Source: Nageia nagi
Taxonomy: Eukaryota; Pinophyta
Direction: 5' to 3'
DNA length: 64,000 bases
Assembly: GCA_050084985.1 (NCBI GenBank)
Contig: JBITNC010000001.1
Location: forward strand, 68,820,001 to 68,884,000
Part shown: one piece after another, positions 44,835-56,102 of the stretch
Layout: the number at the start of each line of letters is the position of its first letter
Numbering within the stretch: position 1 is the stretch's first letter
Notes under the pieces: model-generated
Told to the model about the DNA's origin: nothing
The model's input: only the letters and a program-made list of their open reading frames with translations
Databases searched by the model: none
Made by a program: the position numbers and the translations under genes

Positions 44835-46640
44835 ATACTTTTTTAAACCATAATTAAATAATGATTAGAGGCCAAAGTAGTACTTTCTTAAATATGTTAT
44901 ATTGAATTATGAATTTTACATTACAAGTTTCATTTGTGACACCCATCATGAATGTAGTCTCAAATAATTAAATATGTTGAGGGAATAGCAGTTCTAATAT
45001 GATTTCATAGGAGTAAGAATTATGAACTCCTTTAAAATCGTGTATAATGTATGATGGTTAGATCATAGTGAGGGAATTTAAAAGACCATTGTTGGAACAA
45101 GTCAAAGGGTTTATGTAAAAGTGATGACATATGTTAGCAAGGAAGAATTTAAGTTCTTATAGGTTGTGGAAAAATATTTATCGAAAACTTAGTCACAATA
45201 GTTCTATTGAAAAGCTCCATAGCATAAATGTAATGGCATCTGTTTGAATGGTGATTGCCAACTTCATGACAAAGAAAATAGTGTAAATTACTGGGTTTTA
45301 ATATCCTGAAGGACACAAAAATTTCAGAGATCATTATACAATGTTATAAAGCATTGAATTAAGTTCTTATGATTTTAAAAGTATAACAACTCAGGAAAAG
45401 ACAGTTCAACTTGTGAGTCAACTAAGTGTGTCAAAACGTCCTTATGAAATCTAAGAAATTAAGGTTCTTGTAATTTTGTGTCATAATAACATATTTTTGT
45501 TTTGGGATATATTACCTTCCACTTTGGACATTTAGTTTTGTTAATAGCAACAAATGGTGTAGATATGAAACTTTAAAAGGTACATATTTTGGTGTATTTT
45601 GTAATCATATTATTTTTTTATTTGAGAAAAGGATTAATATATTCATTAGATTTTGATAAGTGAAAGTCAAGGGTTCTATATAATCTCCTGATATTTAATC
45701 TTTGAACCTTGTGTTCTGAATGTTCTACTTTTTCCATATATGGAACCATTTTGATTGTATATCTGCATAATAATCATTCGTCATTTTAATTTTTACTCGT
45801 GCATCTGCTTTTCACGAATATAATCAATTGACTGATATTAATTTTTTGCAAATATCAATAGAGTTAATAAAGAGAAACTATTTAGGGGTGCCTAGATTTC
45901 TTTCCGTAGTGGTAATTGTAACAAGGTTTTCTCCTATGTAAGATAAGAATCTACGGCATCCTCTTTGCTTTTCGCTTATTTCTACTTCTAACATTTCTTA
46001 TTCTCCTTACCTTTTATTTTCTATCTTAGCTTAACTTTTCTATACCATAGTTGAGAGATTGCTTCTTCAAATGATTAATGTTGTTTGATTATCAATAAGA
46101 TATATCGTGGGATATAACAACTATGACTAACATCACTAGTTATTCTTTTAAGTTGGCATGCTTGAAAATTATCTCACTCTTGAATGAAATCAGTACTGTC
46201 TCATTATAAATTGGGAATTTTGTAATTATATAGGTTTTGTATTTGATATTTATCCTAAAGTATTTAGATAAATTAGCCAAACTGCACAATGTGTGATGAT
46301 TCTTACAATTTTTACGAATCATTTTTGCCTAGCAAGTGTCATGAAGAAGTAACATCAGAGCTCATTTTGAATATTACTAACTTGAATTTTAAAACCACCT
46401 TAGATTTCTTTAGGGTACTCCTTATCCATTTAAAGATTCAAATTTTGAAACTCAAATATAAAGGGATATCATCTTATTACACTAGGCGTGTTATGGACAT
46501 ACAAATTTTTCTAAGAATATTATGTTGTTTGTTGGCTAACTTTCATCAATAATTTATCAAACATTAGTGTTTATGGTACATGGATTTATTAATCTCACAT
46601 TATCCTCTTTTGTCTGTTTGTTGGAAATGATTGATAACTT
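44835..46640 (-). pseudogene. Tat protease and gag region, left copy (uninterrupted at the B target site)
   Basis: Base for base it is similar to 57,526-59,608, but with many single-base losses. It spans the protease C-terminus (near 45,150-45,330) and part of gag (46,140-46,640; FRINIKYKTYI matches FRINIKNKTSI in the other copy). At 44,835 it contains ATACT followed by T-rich sequence, the same target at which B is joined on the other side, without any insertion. It ends abruptly at 46,640 where B begins. Confidence 0.75.
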
Positions 46641-47771
46641 CTCAATCCTTCAAAGGAAAGGTCCTAGATTGGTACAGGGGCCTTCCTAACGGATCTATAA
46701 CTACTTGGCTCAACTGGCAGAGCCCTTTATCTTGGAATTTAATGAATTAGGAGATCCCTTTTCCTTGTTAACATAGTTCACTTCAATCAAAAGATACGAG
46801 CAAGAAAATATCCCGAATTTCAACATTAGATTCCAAAAAACTTGGATGAGAGTACCCATGCCAGTCAGGCCTCAGCAATTTCAAGCCCTAATGTATTACC
46901 TAAGAGCCTTTCCTCCGGATCTCTCTCTGCAAATCCAAAATTCTAGAGTGAATACTTTCTCAAAGGTCTATAGACAAGCAGTGTATGCTGAATCCTGTCT
47001 CATTGCGGTTGGAAAACTGCCAAGTCGCATGCCAATGCCTTATTTTCCAGTAACCGCTCAATAGTAAATTTTGAGACTCAAGTAATTAGTCTAGCTCCAC
47101 CACTGGCTAGCATCCCCACTCCTGTTCAACAGTGGCCATCACCCTTGCCAGTCCCTAGAGCTCCCTTGGATTTACCAGCCCCTTATCAGCCTAACATGAA
47201 TCAAGGGGTAGCTTCATCATCGGAGATTCAGGAACTCCGAAACTTGTGTAGAAATATGGTAAACCAGATTACCATTTTAAGCAGACAAAACAATGCAAGA
47301 AGATATCCTTATCCTGTTGTAGAAAAATCTCAGCATGTGTTGAATGAAGATGTAAGCCAAGCTTCCTCTTCTGGGTCAACCACTGGTTTGTGTTTAGCCT
47401 GCAATGATGCTCATGAACAAACCACATGCCCTATTTATCAGTACCAAGAGTATCTATCAAGAAGTGGAGGTATTCCTCCACCCAGTGTAGCTGATTACAT
47501 GAACCAGGATGTAAACCTGATGAATTTTGCACCGATAGATATAGGAGTTTTTGCTGTGAAAACAAGATCAGGAAAAAGACCCCTAGTCTCTAGCATTTTG
47601 GAAAAAAAGGTTGAACCCCAAAAGAGTTCCAGAGTAGTGTTTCCTAAAAGGCAAGATACAGTTCCCAGTTCTAAGGAAAAGATCTCGAAAAAGGAAATGG
47701 TTTCCCAAAATTCCTATTTTTGGAAGCCAAACCGACACCCAAAACTAGTGATCAAAATCTCCAGAGGTTAA
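46641..47771 (+). pseudogene. Element B gag (5'-truncated)
   Basis: The capsid domain begins at FKGKVLDWYRGLPNGSITTW and continues in shifted frames to 47,064 (VPMPVRPQQFQALMYYLRAF). From about 47,050 a long open frame to 47,771 gives a Pro/Ser-rich linker and a zinc knuckle, CLACNDAHEQTTCP (about 47,394), spaced C-x2-C-x3-H-x4-C, one residue shorter than the usual CCHC. A basic C-terminal stretch follows. Frame changes lie near 46,720, 46,845 and 47,040. Confidence 0.85.
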
Positions 47772-47814
47772 GGTTCCCTTCACTTACCAAGCACCAGAGA
47801 AAAGATGATACTCT

Positions 47815-48440
47815 ACAGCTTCAGGAAAAATTTACTGACAGATTCAGAAACAAAATTGGCTAACCTCCAGCTATCCAGAGTTCAACATTATGCCGGAACT
47901 AAAGAGAACTCCAGCGAAAGTGTCCTTGTTTGAAGCTTTAAAAATTCCTGGACAAATTGATTTACTAAAAACATCCCTTGTAGCCTTGAATGAAGGAATG
48001 GAAAGAGTGCTTAATCTTTTTGAAATAGCAAAATATCTGGGGATGGGAAAGAATAAACCTCCAACCTTTTACATGACTTTGGAAATCGAGGGATATGTAC
48101 TCCATAATTGTTTGGTTGATTCTGGGGCAGCTACTACTGTGATGCCTAAAGCAGTGTGCGATCTGATGGGGTTGCCTATGACAAGAACATCCACCGGAGT
48201 ATTACAATTGGATTCCACACCTATCAAAATAGTAGGAGTAATCAAGGATGTAGTCCTGAAAATACATAAGTGTCCCTCTGTAATTATTATCCAGGAGGTT
48301 GTAGTTGTTGAGTGCCCCCTTTGTTCGGCTATGTCTATCTAGAGAGTTTACAGCTAAGATAGGGGGTTATCTAGCGATGGACTATACTCATTATTTGATC
48401 CCTTGTGGGAATAAGAGGGTAAGACTAAATAATGAGAAAT
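47815..48440 (+). pseudogene. Element B aspartic protease
   Basis: The open frame 47,890-48,342 has NCLVDSGAATTVMPKAVC with the D-S-G active site intact at about 48,116. It is followed by the LQLDSTPIKIVGVIKDV flap and hydrophobic core. The C-terminus continues in another frame to about 48,440 (FTAKIGGYLAMDYTHYLIP). It would process Gag-Pol. One frameshift near 48,320 separates it from the tail. Confidence 0.88.
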
Positions 48441-48589
48441 TTCCAAGTTTCACGTAGAGAAAAAGGAGGAGGTTTGCATGATTTGGAAGAATCAGACGAA
48501 TTGCTGGAAGAGCTGCAAACCGAAGACCCTTGTAGTATGAGTATGCTCAACACCATCTACGACGTGGAGTTTGGAAATTATTGTTTAAT

Positions 48590-49097
48590 AGAGCTAGAAT
48601 CTTTCATCCCAGAACTCACAAGGGAAGATTTCAGGAGAAATGAAATATGGGAGATGTCTTTTGATGGGGCAAGATCCAAAAATGGATTCAGAGCGGGGAT
48701 TATCTTGACCAACCCAATTGGTAAGATGCATAGATTTTCTTTCAGACTCACCTGGTTATGTTCAAATAATGTGGCAGAATATGAAGCTCTTTTCTTGGGA
48801 TTAGAACAAGCTATCAAAATGAAAATTCAGTGTCTAAAGATCAAAGGAGATTCATATTTGATTGTGAAATAAGTGACAGGTAAATGTTCGGTCAAACATC
48901 ATTATTTGAAAGCCTACAGGAATCGAGTTTGGGATCTGTTTGAGCATTTCGAAGCATTGCATATTCAGTCGGTTCCAAGAAGATTCAATCAAGAAGCTAA
49001 CGCATTAGCACAAATGGGAGCCAGTTTTGATCCCACAAATGACTGGTTCCGAGAGAAAGGGTGTTCAGCTCATTTTCAGGCCATCAGTTCCGGATAA
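48590..49097 (+). pseudogene. Archaeal-type RNase H of element B, located before RT
   Basis: MSFDGARSKNGFRAGIIL (first Asp, 48,653), NNVAEYEALFLGLEQAI (Glu, about 48,766) and LKIKGDSYLIVK (Asp, 48,836) are the three catalytic motifs of this RNase H type and are intact. A TAA at 48,870 replaces the next codon, then VTGKCSVKHHYLKAYRN and FNQEANALAQMGASFD follow, with Asn where the last Asp is usual. In the neighbouring Tat element the same domain lies after RT and RNase H, so the position here is different. Confidence 0.88.
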
Positions 49098-49560
49098 TGA
49101 TTCCTTTTGGTAGGTTTTCCAGGACGAAGCTCAAATTAATCAGTTCTTATTACAACAAGCGGTATGTCATGCAGTAGGAGAAGAGGACTCCAAAGTTTTC
49201 TAGGAACAAGACATAATTCAGCTGAATAACAATAAACTCCCTAAAGATTTGATTCCATTCGAAGGATTATTTGACAAAAGTGACCAGGTAAAAAGAAGGG
49301 GTATGAATATAAACCCGGATAACTATAAAGAACATGAAGTTCTTCCGGGTAAGTCGTTAAAAATTGGTATATCTAATACCCGAATAGATTCAAGAAATTA
49401 TACAGTTATGCAGAACATATGTTGATGTTATTGCTTGGTCTTACGATGATTTGAAGGTTTTTGATAAATCAGTGATACAACATACAATTGAGTTGATAGA
49501 TGATGCTAAGCTGGTCAGACAAAACAAAGACTAGTAAACCCCAAGATCGAAGTTGCCATG
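49098..49560 (+). pseudogene. Element B spacer between aRNH and RT
   Basis: Coding-like in broken frames: FLLQQAVCHAVGEEDSK at about 49,145, a VLPGKSLKIGISN segment near 49,337, then VDVIAWSYDDLKVFDKS-like and RLVNPKIEVAMK. The last parts are the usual lead-in to Ty3 RT. There are frame changes near 49,330 and 49,415. Confidence 0.6.
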
Positions 49561-50330
49561 AAGTAGGAGGTACTGAAACTGTACAAGGCTAGGATAATTT
49601 ACCCCATCAAGCATTCCACTTGGTAGCCAATTTTGTGCCTGTCCGGAAGAAAAATGGCGAGATAAGGTTGTGTGTTGATTTCCGAGGCTTGAACAAAGTA
49701 TCATTGAAGGATCATTACCCCTTGCCTCAAATGGAACAAATACTGAACACTGTAGCCAGAGCTAAAAAAGTTCTCTTTTGATAGAAGGTTTCTCTGGGTA
49801 CAATCAGATTTGGGTCCGAAATGAAGATCAGTTCAAAATAGCTTTTACAACGAAATGGGGTACCTTTGCTTTTCAGAGAATGCCGTTTGGCCTATCCAAT
49901 GCAGGGGCTACTTTTCAGAGAGCTATGGATTATGCATTTGGAGAACTGGTAAATAAGAGTCTATTGGTATACCTTGATGATATTACTATTTTCTCTCATG
50001 ACAGAAACATGCATGTTCAACATCTGGAGCAAGCCTTCATCAAATGTAAGAGGTATGATATATCCCTAAATTCTAAGAAGTCGATCTTCGCAGTAGATGA
50101 GGGTAAATTATTGGGCCATGTCATTTCAAAAGAGGGATGGGCTATTGATCCGGATAGAGTTAAAGCTATAGATGACTTGTCTCTCCCATCTAATAAGAAG
50201 TCTCTACAGTCTTTTCTGGGTCAGATTAACTTTGTCAGAAGATTTATTCAGGATTTCTCAAACATTATCAAACCTATCACCCGGATGCTAAAAAAAGATA
50301 CTCCTTTTGTATGGACTAAGGAAGGTAAAG
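49561..50330 (+). pseudogene. Element B reverse transcriptase
   Basis: ANFVPVRKKNGEIRLCVDFR leads into GLNKVSLKDHYPLPQMEQI (49,627-49,740). The open frame 49,778-50,506 has FSGYNQIWVRNEDQFKIAFT, FQRMPFGLSNAGATFQRAMD, the catalytic LVYLDDITIFS (49,963) and the thumb GKLLGHVISKEGW. Both catalytic Asp residues are present. A frameshift just before 49,778 separates the two parts. It would synthesise the cDNA in the particle. Confidence 0.92.
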
Positions 50331-50800
50331 AAGCTTTTCAGAAAATTAAGGTAGCAATTACAAAAGCTCCTGTACTGAGAAATCTAGATTTCAGCAAAGA
50401 ATTTATTCTGTACGCATATGGCTCAGATACTAGTGTTGCAGCCGTCTTAACCAGAAGCATGAGAAGAATGAAGAATACCCAGTCGCATTTTTCAGTCAGA
50501 CTATGAACAATTGTGAGGAGAAATATACTTTTATTGAAAAACAGGTCCTGGCTATAGTGAAAGCACTCAGCAAGTTAAAACATTACATTGCTCAGAGTAG
50601 GATTTTAATTCTAACCATACACCCGGATGTTAGGTGTTATGTTATGCAGGGAGAATTGGGAGAAGGAAGACTCGGGTGGATTTCAAAAATTCTTAAATAT
50701 GATGTGGAAATTCGGCCAACAAAGCTCATAAAAGGAAGAGCACTCTGTGAGCAACTTGCAAAACCCACAATATCGGAGGAGGGGATGGTATGCTTTGTCG
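50331..50800 (+). pseudogene. Element B RNase H (conventional Ty3 type)
   Basis: EFILYAYGSDTSVAAVLTR (50,400) contains the first Asp region. After a one-base shift at about 50,480 the frame 50,503-50,919 gives NNCEEKYTFIEKQVLAIVKA (catalytic Glu), LKHYIAQSRILILTIHPDVR and ILKYDVEIRPTKLIKGRALC. The equivalents of TDH and ADALSR have drifted (TIHPDV, GRALCEQLA). Confidence 0.82.
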
Positions 50801-52110
50801 AACAAAAAACCTCCGAATCTATATCTGGAGACACAACAAAGGATTGGATGGAGCAGTTAAATGAATATTTTGAGACAGGAAAACTACCAAGAAACATGAA
50901 TGCATCCCAAAGAAGGTGATTCAAGATACATGCCCAGAATTACACAGAGATAGATCATATACTTTATAAAAGAAATCACGATGGCATGTTGCTAAGATGT
51001 GTACCGACGATAAGGTCAACCAAGCTCATTGAAGAGTTTCATTCCAGAGTGTCTGGAGGTCATTACTCTGGATACACAACAGTGGGTAAAATCATTCAGG
51101 CGAGATACTACTGGCCTACTATGTTCAAAGATGCTTTCGTAAAGGCACAAAATTGTGAAAAGTATCAGAGGTATGTGGGAAGAAGGAGAAATGCGGCATT
51201 ACCGTTGGAACCAATCCAAGTAGAGGAACCCTTCCAACAGTGGGGACTTGATTTTATCGGAGTCATCAATCCAAACTCCTCCTCCGGACACAAATTCATT
51301 CTTTCTGCTACAGACTTTTTCACCAGATGGGCAGAAGCAGAAGCTGTAAAGTAGGCAAATCAGAAAACCATTATAAAATTTTTGGAAAAATTAATCACCA
51401 GGTATGGTATTCCCCAAACGATCATTTCAGATAATGGCTTAGCATTTGTGGGGGTAGAGATTACTGATTTTGCTATGAAATTTGGTATATACTGGAAGAC
51501 ATCTTCGAATTATTACCCTCAGGGTAATGGCTTGGCTGAATCTACGAATAAGAACTTGATCCAGATTCTCAAAAGAACGGTGGAAAGTAATCCCTGGACT
51601 TGGCATGAAAAGCTCAATTGGGCATTGTGGGCAGATAGGATCACAGTGAAGCTAGCTACTAAGACTAGTCCATATACCTTAGTGTACGGTAAAAGGGCTA
51701 TGTTACCTAGTCATTCTGAGCTTCCGATTTTAAAGATTTTGCAGGAATATGGCGAGAATTTTGAACCTCTGGAGGCTCGAATGAACAAACTGTTGCATTT
51801 AGAAGAGCTCCGAAATCAATCATATCAAGACCTCCAGAGAAGAAATGAAATTGTTAAAAAATGGTTTGATGGCCGAAAAACCACTCCAGTAACTTTTAAT
51901 GAAGGAGATCTGGTGTTAAATGGGATGAGGACAGAGCTAAGGTAGGGAAACATAAAAAGTTTGAATCCCTATGGTCCGGACCTTACATGATAGCTAGATG
52001 CACGGGAAAAAATTCTTTTGAAATAGCGAAATTGAACGGATGGCGGCTACCGATCTTGGTAAATGGGCAGCATTTAAAGCATTACAAACCCGCATGTGCG
52101 GGAGATTGAT
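50800..52110 (+). pseudogene. Element B integrase
   Basis: The zinc region has FHSRVSGGHYSG and NCEKYQR, with the last Cys changed to Tyr. The core has WGLDFIGVI (Asp, 51,243), TIISDNGLAF (Asp, about 51,421) and NGLAESTNKNL (Glu, 51,526), so D-D-E is intact. A TAG at 51,352 and a one-base loss near 51,920 break the frame. The tail continues to LVNGQHLKHYKPACAGD and a stop at about 52,107, followed by an A-tract. These last codons are the ones found fused to gag in the TR-GAG element. Confidence 0.92.
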
Positions 52111-52720
52111 CCAACAAAAAAAAAAAAATAAAGATATGATTTTGTACATATTGTAAATAGCGTGTTGTGTGCATTTATTTTAAGCAAGTGTGATTGTTGG
52201 TAGTCACTTAATAGCAGTAAAATATTAATGGGAATAACACGTTTGCACCGATAGAATGGGAATTTCCAAGGAAATCGGTAGAATCAAATCTCGAGATGGC
52301 CAGGAAAATCATGAAAGGATAGATCGGTTATAAATGAAAGTATGGTGGAGTTATTTCGTGTGAGTAAAAGACGGTACATTAACTCTGGAAGCTGATTTTA
52401 AAAGGGCCAAAGGCGGTTTATTCCAAATTTACCCAGACTTCAAATTCACGAAAGAGGTAACGATCGAAAGGCTAGAAGCATAGAATATTACCGGCAGTAA
52501 TCATAGTAAGTAGAGGATTTCAAAATATTGAGCATGGCCCCCCTTAAACCAAGGTCGCTAAAGGAGTCATTGATTCAATGGAGCTATTGCAAGATACCAA
52601 AATAACGGCTTAGAACAAAAATCCTAAGGGCACAGCTGAAGGTAAGTGCCCAAATTTTAGTTTTAATCATATTGCACATGCTCCCATGGGGTCGGGGCTA
52701 ATGTATTTCATTCCACATAG
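52111..52720 (+). other. Element B region between integrase and the third ORF
   Basis: About 600 bp without coding similarity, beginning with an A-tract (52,117-52,129). A strong splice-donor-like AAGGTAAGT lies at about 52,640, and an acceptor-like pyrimidine stretch ending CACATAG lies just before the ATG at 52,721. Either could serve a spliced messenger for the third ORF. No TATA-like promoter was evident. Confidence 0.5.
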
Positions 52721-55700
52721 ATGTCTCCCAGCCCCTGAGTTGGTAGAGTTAGTAAAAAGGGTTTGATGCTACCTCGAGGACTGTAAAAAATCCTCTTGGT
52801 AAAATAGTTCTCAGCTTGGACCCCTTTCATTGAAAAAGCTTTCAACCCGCCGCCACCTCAATCCACTCCCATGGCAGTAAATTGGGATATAAGGCCAAGT
52901 GTTAATCTAAGAAAGAACCTTCTAGCGTGGCTGAACAAGAATGCAGAGGGTACAATGAGCTTCAAAGAAGTCCCCAGTTAGAACTCTTGCTAGCCAACTT
53001 TAACACACATGCTCAGTTGTTACTGTCCATGTTGTCGATTGCTGTAAGAGAGCAATCTGATAGATACATTTCCATGAGCAAGCTGACCATAGCGTATCTG
53101 ATATCCCACCCAAGATCCCCCATTATTTATAACTGATCAGCTGCCATTTCAAATGGGATCTCTGAGCAGCTACAAAGAATAGAGGAAGGTTCCCATTTCA
53201 CTTTCGTCTCATACCTTATTTGGTTATTCATTCATCAGAATTCAGAGTATTTTTCTCAAATGAACCTGAATAAGCAAAGTGAGGACGGGTCCCTCAAATC
53301 TGTAGATAGATGGATTGAAGAAGTTAGAATGGGAGCTGATTATTACAATTTTGTGGAGCATTTTTTATTTCTAGCAATGAGTTTAATGGCTCCAGCAATC
53401 CCATGATTATCGGTAGCTTCCCAACTATACCTCAGGATGCCACATGGTGAGACGGGGGATTGGTTTTTTGTTGAGGAGGGGACTTTCGTAAGGTTGTATG
53501 GTTTTTTAGGGGCTCCATTTTTGCTACCTATTCATGTCATAGATTGGGTTTTTAGCATGGAGTTCACCAGGCAGATGGACTACATAGATGCCAAGTACAG
53601 GACAACAGCGAAGAAGAGGGTCACTTATAGCCTCCCACTTAGAGTCCACGATTTGGTGTTGCAGAGTAGGGGCAGAAACGAGGGTCTAGAATAAAAGCTT
53701 TTGGGACTAAGACTAAAAAAAATGAACCAATTTTTGTTGTATGACCCGGAGGATATTTTCGGCAAGAAATTGAGAAGCCAACCTAATCCTCTGGGCTTCA
53801 AGGCAGATATAAGACCAGAGCTCGAGCAGTGGAGAAATCCAGCAAGTGAAGACTGGGTGATGCCTTGAAACTTACTTTTAAAAGATTTACTACCTCCATG
53901 GATGAGCTTTTATGAGAAGAAGGTTAATTTCAACCCCAAGACAGACTCCATCTCAAAAGCATCCTTGACTACCCTAAGGAGATAGAAGTGGAGTGAAGAG
54001 AAAATCGCAGCATTTGTATGATACAGGGTTGAGTCCAGAAATAAGCTTGCCCCTTTGGAGTCTGATTTGGATGACAAATTTGAGGAGATGTGGTAGATTG
54101 AGCATCCTACGGATGTCTCATCAGATGATTTGTTAGCAAGTTTTAGGGAGGAACAGCAACAACCATCAAAGGTAGATCAAGCCCCTGTCCCCAAAAAGCA
54201 GGTTAGTGGAGAAACTAGAGAGACCACACCTGAGACTTCCCAAGAAGTGGGAAAAAGGCCAGGGAAGGTCTATATAGTGAAGAGAAAAGCTGCAAAAGGT
54301 CCTCAGTCATTAAGGAAAAAAAGGAGGAGCTCCACTCCTACAGGTACGCTTTCTTCTTTTATTCCTCCTATCTCTGTTGTCTCTTCTGGTCCCTTGACAA
54401 TCATTCCACCTCCGGTAGTCACCCCCATTTTGTCTTACTCACCGTCCATAGCTATCACTTCATCATCACCATCACCAACCCTTCCACCACTTCCTAATTT
54501 GCCATCACCATTCACATGGCCTAAACCCACTTCCTCTTCATCGGTTCCCCTCATCATTCCCCCCACCGGTGTCATCTTTGTACCATCTTCACCTCCATCA
54601 TCCACTCCAAAGCTATCTATACCCGCAACACTCAGTAGCAGTGTCTCTAGCCCTAGTCAAGCCAGCCCTGTTACACTGATTCAACAGGTGTTATCCTCTT
54701 CTACACCAGAACTAAGCATGGCCTCCCCATTCATTGCAATATCTGGTCAGCAGGTATCGATGAGCAGGATCATGGAGCAGTACAAACAATTGAAGTAGAA
54801 TCAGGAAGCCTGGATGTAGAAGTAAATGCAAAAACTCCTGGCACTTGATAATCTGGTGAGGCTCCAGACATCTGTGGATGCCAAAAGCAGAGTTTTGGAA
54901 GTTGCTATCACCCAAGACCATCAAGAGGGGGAAAGTGATTTGTCTGCAATGAACACTCGGGTAAGGATAGACACCAAGAGCATATCCCGGAGTGATAAGA
55001 ATGAGCTGTTGCAAACTGCTGTGGACTTAAACATTTCTGAATTGACCATATTAGAGGTCAAATATAATAAGCTCCAAAAGGCAAATGAAGTAATGAAACA
55101 ATAATTAGAGTCTCAACGGCTAAAATTAAAAGCTGCAGATAATAGCATAGTTGCTCAACTACCGCTCTGATTGCAGATAGCCTAACAAAGAAAGATGTGG
55201 TCATAGCACAGAAGGATGCGGAAATTGCAACCAAAATAGCTGAAGTAGCAGCAAAAGAGACAATAATTAGTGATTTAAACGCTGACATCGCACAGATGCG
55301 GCTGAATTCAAATGTCAATAAGGTGGATAGAGATTTTTTGATCAGAATAAAAGAAAAATTCCGAGAATAATTATCTCCAAAGATCAAACAACTGATTCAA
55401 CTCAGAGATCACATTGATCTATGTTTTTCAGAGTTGAAGAAATTAGAGGCAAGTGTCAGCCTCTGTGAAAGTATTATCGACCCCATGGAGAATATAGCAA
55501 AGAGGGCAAAAGAAAAAGCTGGTTGAAATTCCAACGAGGAGCTTCACGTCCTAAATGTGGGAAATAGGGTTGAGTTGATCTCAGCGATTGACCACCTAGT
55601 CTGCGGGAAATGGGTGTGGCAAGAAATAAAAAATAATTTAATCAAGCAGTGGCAGGGGGTAGAAACCTAGAAAGCTGAAATAGCTAAATTATCTGAGGCA

Positions 55701-55799
55701 AGATTTCCAGGATTATGGAAGGAAGATAGTTCACCCATCTCCGAGGCTGAAATTTTGAAATATATTCATGAAGATATAGTCAAAAGACGGAGGATATAG
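52721..55799 (+). pseudogene. Third ORF of element B: large non-pol protein with basic patch, Ser/Pro linker and coiled coil
   Basis: A start ATG at 52,721 lies in a frame that reads FNPPPPQSTPMAVNWDIRPS; a slip near 52,950 joins it to the next frame. From 52,927 to 55,104 one frame continues for 726 codons, broken only by about 11 stops and no frameshift. A second slip near 55,160 leads to the end at 55,799. In order: a globular region of about 380 residues (GETGDWFFVEEGTFVRLYGF at 53,443), a basic nuclear-signal-like patch SLRKKRRSS (about 54,310), about 150 residues rich in Ser/Pro/Thr, then a long charged, Gln/Ala/Leu-rich coiled-coil-like tail. No signal peptide or membrane segment. I do not recognise the family; it is not like an envelope protein. 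Base composition is higher in GC than the flanking Tat DNA. Confidence 0.75.
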
Positions 55800-56102
55800 A
55801 TTTGTTACTGAATTCTTTTGATGCGTCAACTTTGTTTGAATTTTTTGACCAATGTGCCAGTAAAGGAGTGGTCCTACAACGGATATTGCACAAATACGGG
55901 CAAATCTCTACGAAATTTTGAATAACACAGCTCTAGCCCAATCAAGAATAAAAGACTTCTCCGAAAATCATGCAAGTTGGGGTAAGGTTGTGCAATTTTT
56001 AGAGGTTCAGAAATAACAGATTTCATTTTGTTATTATGTTTCAGACTGAGTTCTAAATTCCTCTTTGATAAAGGCAAAATTTTCCCCCAGAAGTCACCAT
56101 AA
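55800..56102 (+). other. Element B 3' untranslated region and polypurine-tract position
   Basis: No coding content. The last 35 bases (GGCAAAATTTTCCC then CAGAAGTCACCATAA) match the 3' terminal sequence of the TR-GAG element, confirming the LTR boundary at 56,103. Confidence 0.7.

Noticed and set aside
52721-55799. Envelope protein for the third ORF of element B
   Set aside because: No signal peptide, no hydrophobic membrane anchor and no cleavage-like motif. The basic patch and coiled coil suggest a different role.
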